Below the pieces are notes generated by a model. It was not told the origin of the DNA and ran no database searches. It worked only from the letters and a program-made list of their open reading frames with translations. A DNA stretch of 64,000 bases from CAZXFH01 sp964640055 (GTDB taxonomy: Bacteria > Fidelibacterota > UBA2242 > JAFGTP01). The translations under genes were made by a program, and so were the position numbers. Of the stretch, positions 61,362 to 64,000 are shown piece by piece; position 1 is the first letter of the stretch; the number at the start of each line of letters is the position of its first letter. The DNA lies in assembly GCA_964640055.1 (NCBI GenBank), contig CAZXFH010000008.1, positions 1-64,000 on the forward strand. The letters run 5' to 3'.

Positions 61362-63045
61362 ACTAACAATCAGTAATTTTGCAATCATCAAAGCCATTGA
61401 TATCGAATTCAAACCTGGTTTTACCGTTATTACCGGAGAAACCGGTGCGGGTAAATCAATTATTATCAATGCCATGAACATGGCGCTCGGTGAACAGGCT
61501 GATATCTCAATGATCCGGGCCGGCGCCGAAATGGCAGCCATTGAATGCGATTTTACAATCCAGGGTCCCTGTGTTGAATTAACCGAATTATTAAGAGAAA
61601 ACGAGCTCGAGATCCAGAATAAAACCCTGCAGCTCAAGCGGATATTGTATACCAGTGGCCGCTCAAAAGCCTGGATTAATGGCCGTCCCTGCCCGATCCA
61701 TATTTTGAAAAAAGCAGGCAACTGGATTGTGGATCTGCATGGTCAACATACGCATCAATCCCTGTTGAACGAGAATTATCACCTGGATTATTTTGATGCT
61801 TTCGGAAATTATGAGGATCTCCTTGAAAAGGTCTCTGCGCTCTGGCAGCGACTCAAAGCCTTGCAAGAACAAAAACAGACTCTGGAGGAAAAGCGCGCTT
61901 TAAACCGTGAAAAACGGGAATTATGGCAATTTCAATATGAAGAAATCAAAAAAGTCAATCCGCAAGCCGGTGAATACAATCAGTTACTCTCCGAAAAAAA
62001 GACCCTGGAAAATACTGAAAAAATAAAACAGCTGGCCGCAGAACTGACCGAACGCCTATATGAAGGCGAAGCGACCTTACATCATGAGATTCAGGAAATC
62101 ATCAAAAAGCTGGAAGAGCTGCATCAAATCAAAGCATCATTCAGTCCCTATATGGACCAATTAAAAGAGACCCAGTACCTGTTTCAGGAGCTATCTCAGG
62201 ATATCACCCAATATAGTGATCATATCGAATATGATCCGCAGCGTTTAGAAACCCTTAACCAGCGCCTCTTTGCCTTACAGCAATTGATGAAAAAATATGG
62301 CGACTCCCTTTCCGAGGTATTAAAATATCAAAGAGAGCTGCAAGCTAAGTTAAATGCTGATGAAGGCCTTGATCTTCAATTGGAAAAGCTTAACAGCAAG
62401 ATCAACACCCTGTGGCAAGAGTACAGTCAAGCCGCTGAAGCCTTGTCCCTTAAGCGTTCAGAGCTGGCTCCGGGTTTTGAAAGGGAAATGGCAAAGATAC
62501 TCGAACGGCTGGGTATCCGGGGCAGTAAATTCAAGGTCAATCTCCGTCAACAACTCTCTCCCGCGGGATGGGCCCGAATTAAAGGAAATTCCTATCAGGC
62601 CCACATTAAGGGAATTGATGAATTAAACTTTTTAATCCGAACCAATCCGGGCGAGCCCTTGCGACCTCTGGTCAATATTGTATCCGGAGGGGAAATCTCG
62701 CGAATCATGCTGGCAATGAAGTCCTTGCTGGCGGGTCGCGATAGAATCCCAATCCTTATTTTTGATGAGATCGATGTTGGTATCTCGGGTAAAATTGCCC
62801 GCACGGTGGGAGCGGAACTGCGCCAGCTATCCTCCTCTCATCAGATCATCTGTATTACCCATTTGCCGCAGATCGCTGGCCTGGGGACCGATCACCTATC
62901 TGTGCGCAAAGTAGCGGTTGATAACCGCAGTGTTACTACACTGCGCCGGCTGAATCATGCCGAACGGGTTGAAGAACTGGCTCAATTACTGGGCGGACAA
63001 GAGGTCAGTGAATCGAGCCGCCAACAGGCACGCGAATTGCTTTAA
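61345..63045 (+). CDS. recN: DNA repair protein RecN
   Basis: A 566-residue SMC-like ATPase of double-strand-break repair. N-terminal RRLTISNFAIIKAIDIEF and Walker A ITGETGAGKSIIINAMNMALG, a coiled coil (about 150-370), signature NIVSGGEISRIMLAMKSLLAG, Walker B PILIFDEIDVGISG and a C-terminal QIICITHLPQIAGLGTDH. The start overlaps the VanZ-like gene by 17 nt. Confidence 0.96.
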   Translation: MITLRRLTISNFAIIKAIDIEFKPGFTVITGETGAGKSIIINAMNMALGEQADISMIRAGAEMAAIECDFTIQGPCVELTELLRENELEIQNKTLQLKRILYTSGRSKAWINGRPCPIHILKKAGNWIVDLHGQHTHQSLLNENYHLDYFDAFGNYEDLLEKVSALWQRLKALQEQKQTLEEKRALNREKRELWQFQYEEIKKVNPQAGEYNQLLSEKKTLENTEKIKQLAAELTERLYEGEATLHHEIQEIIKKLEELHQIKASFSPYMDQLKETQYLFQELSQDITQYSDHIEYDPQRLETLNQRLFALQQLMKKYGDSLSEVLKYQRELQAKLNADEGLDLQLEKLNSKINTLWQEYSQAAEALSLKRSELAPGFEREMAKILERLGIRGSKFKVNLRQQLSPAGWARIKGNSYQAHIKGIDELNFLIRTNPGEPLRPLVNIVSGGEISRIMLAMKSLLAGRDRIPILIFDEIDVGISGKIARTVGAELRQLSSSHQIICITHLPQIAGLGTDHLSVRKVAVDNRSVTTLRRLNHAERVEELAQLLGGQEVSESSRQQARELL

Positions 63046-63072
63046 ATCGCGATTCGCACATCAATTATTTTT

Positions 63073-64000
63073 TTATCTTAATAAAATCATTTTACGGGTT
63101 TGGCCAGACCCCTGACTACTCAAGCGATAGAAATAAAGACCCGAAGGAACCGGTTCTCCCCTTTCATTTGTACCATCCCAGCTGACTTTATAATTTCCCG
63201 GCTGATAAAATTGATCGGTTAGGACCTGTACCAGCTGGCCTTTCAGATCATAGATAACCAAACGCACGGTATGGCTTTCAAATAATTGAAAGTGGATTGT
63301 GGTTTCCGGATTAAAGGGATTGGGATAATTTTTGTGCAGTTCAAAAACCCTGGCCATTGGCAGGTCAACGGACCGACCCTTAACCGACAAGGGTGCATAG
63401 GAGACCCGTAAATTGTCCAGATAAAGCGTTCCCTTGTTCAGGGAATCTATCGGCGCACTATTGCCGAGTTTGATTTGGATTGCTTTGAGCTGGAGCGGAT
63501 AGGCATAATTCTGATTATATTCCAGCGTACTTAAGGTATCATACTGGGTGGAATCATCTAAAATTTCGGGGATCACAACCTGATGGGCTTGTCCATTGTC
63601 ATCTGTTATTGCCAGGTAAGCAATATGTTGATTACCATCGGATTTAAAATCAAAACAAACCGCCTGAGGGATACCACCGATATAGATATCGGTCTTCAGA
63701 TAGGCCCAGCTGTTGGCTGCGGATTGCCGGATAAACTGATAATCCAGACGCAGCGCTCCGCTTCCCTGAGTCCGCGGTGATGAGGTAATTGAGAGTTCAC
63801 TCTGGCCCAGCTCCAGATACTCTCCATCCAGTTCCCAGTTGGACAGGTCATCCATGGCATTCAAAACGGTTTGTCCGGCAAAGACCTGAATATTGACAAA
63901 GGCGGTGTCAGTAAAGCCTGCATAGCTGACCTTCACCCGCGCCATACCCGGTGCTGTACCGCAAAATTGTCCCAGGGTATCAATTTGGCCGAATTCCGGA
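63073..64000 (-). CDS. Exported protein with Ig-like domain and C-terminal type IX sorting domain (partial; runs off the window)
   Basis: Only the C-terminal 308 or so codons of a longer gene lie in the window; the frame is open beyond 64000. It begins in a Big-2-like/Ig-like module (GQIDTLGQFCGTAPGMARVKVSYAGFTDTAFVNIQV). A jelly-roll carbohydrate-binding-like domain follows (about 35-180 of the visible part; LSNWELDGEYLELGQSELSITSS ... GTLYLDNLRVSY). The last 85 residues are a sorting domain (FELHKNYPNPFNPETTIHFQL ... YRLSSQGSGQTRKMILLR). The domain order resembles the end of the GHL10 protein at 43694-47080. The catalytic part, if any, is outside the window. Confidence 0.85.
   Translation of the reverse strand, partial: PEFGQIDTLGQFCGTAPGMARVKVSYAGFTDTAFVNIQVFAGQTVLNAMDDLSNWELDGEYLELGQSELSITSSPRTQGSGALRLDYQFIRQSAANSWAYLKTDIYIGGIPQAVCFDFKSDGNQHIAYLAITDDNGQAHQVVIPEILDDSTQYDTLSTLEYNQNYAYPLQLKAIQIKLGNSAPIDSLNKGTLYLDNLRVSYAPLSVKGRSVDLPMARVFELHKNYPNPFNPETTIHFQLFESHTVRLVIYDLKGQLVQVLTDQFYQPGNYKVSWDGTNERGEPVPSGLYFYRLSSQGSGQTRKMILLR

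Noticed and set aside
63046..63072. Possible terminator between recN and the next convergent gene
   Set aside because: A GCGAAT/ATTCGC repeat exists near the recN end, but it has a long loop and is distant from the T-run, so it was not called.

Overview
The window is a stretch of bacterial chromosome with the usual dense, short-operon layout. It has no rRNA, no CRISPR array, no insertion sequence and no phage genes. Several features point to the Fibrobacterota-Chlorobiota-Bacteroidota (FCB) side of the tree, probably one of the less-studied lineages near Calditrichota, Marinimicrobia or KSB1. Three large secreted proteins end in a type IX secretion / FlgD-like sorting domain (two with the 'QNYPNPFNP' or 'KNYPNPFNP' type motif), there is a GWxTD-domain protein, and the SMC C-terminal motif and the abundant outer-membrane proteins and lipoproteins fit the same group. 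The phylum is an inference from protein style, not from a marker tree.

Layout. 1-6.2 kb: a nine-domain hybrid histidine kinase converging on a secreted beta-propeller protein. 6.2-9.85 kb: a complete riboflavin operon on the minus strand (ribD-ribE-ribBA-ribH) behind a sigma-70 promoter, an FMN riboswitch and a terminator that abuts the ribD start codon. 9.86-13.1 kb: a TetR regulator, a thioredoxin-like lipoprotein, a Cof-type HAD phosphatase and a DUF4922 (GalT/HIT-like) protein. 13.1-14.0 kb: a non-coding block with two tRNA-Ser genes. 14.05-19.6 kb: a membrane-embedded spermidine-synthase-like protein with a degraded cofactor loop, a Na+/solute symporter, nagA and thioredoxin. 19.65-24.6 kb: one minus-strand operon, smpB-tyrS-(alkaline phosphatase homologue)-ABC ATPase-ABC permease, next to a divergent tRNA-Leu. 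24.9-30.6 kb: envelope proteins (an HMA-like anchored protein, a UMF1 transporter with a large insertion, an Omp85-type barrel, a FadL-type barrel, a lipoprotein). 30.8-35.8 kb: two exported GH13 enzymes (pullulanase, alpha-amylase) for alpha-glucan breakdown. 35.9-43.3 kb: BNR-repeat protein, MFS transporter, CPBP protease, lepA, a small exported protein, Fpg/MutM and DUF72. 43.7-47.1 kb: a 1128-residue GHL10 glycosidase-like exported protein. 47.35-63.05 kb: housekeeping genes on the plus strand: rsmE, HIT, smc, GWxTD protein, comF, pgk, tpiA, secG, tRNA-Leu, TPR protein, acpS, nnr, VanZ-like, recN. The window ends inside another sorting-domain protein.

The most unusual observations are these. 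(1) The alkaline-phosphatase-family protein at 21855-22940 keeps one zinc site but has lost the nucleophilic serine (Gly), the second-metal ligands and probably the phosphate-binding arginine, so it looks like a pseudophosphatase. (2) That same gene, and comF at 54237-54950, have conserved N-termini that lie upstream of any ATG, GTG or TTG; the best start candidates are ATT and ACG, each with a well-placed Shine-Dalgarno-like sequence. (3) The FMN riboswitch shows a readable attenuator: an 8-nt segment just upstream of ribD can pair either with the aptamer 5' strand or form the terminator that touches the start codon. (4) A UMF1-family transporter carries about 160 extra residues in one extracytoplasmic loop. 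No wholly new multi-gene system could be demonstrated.
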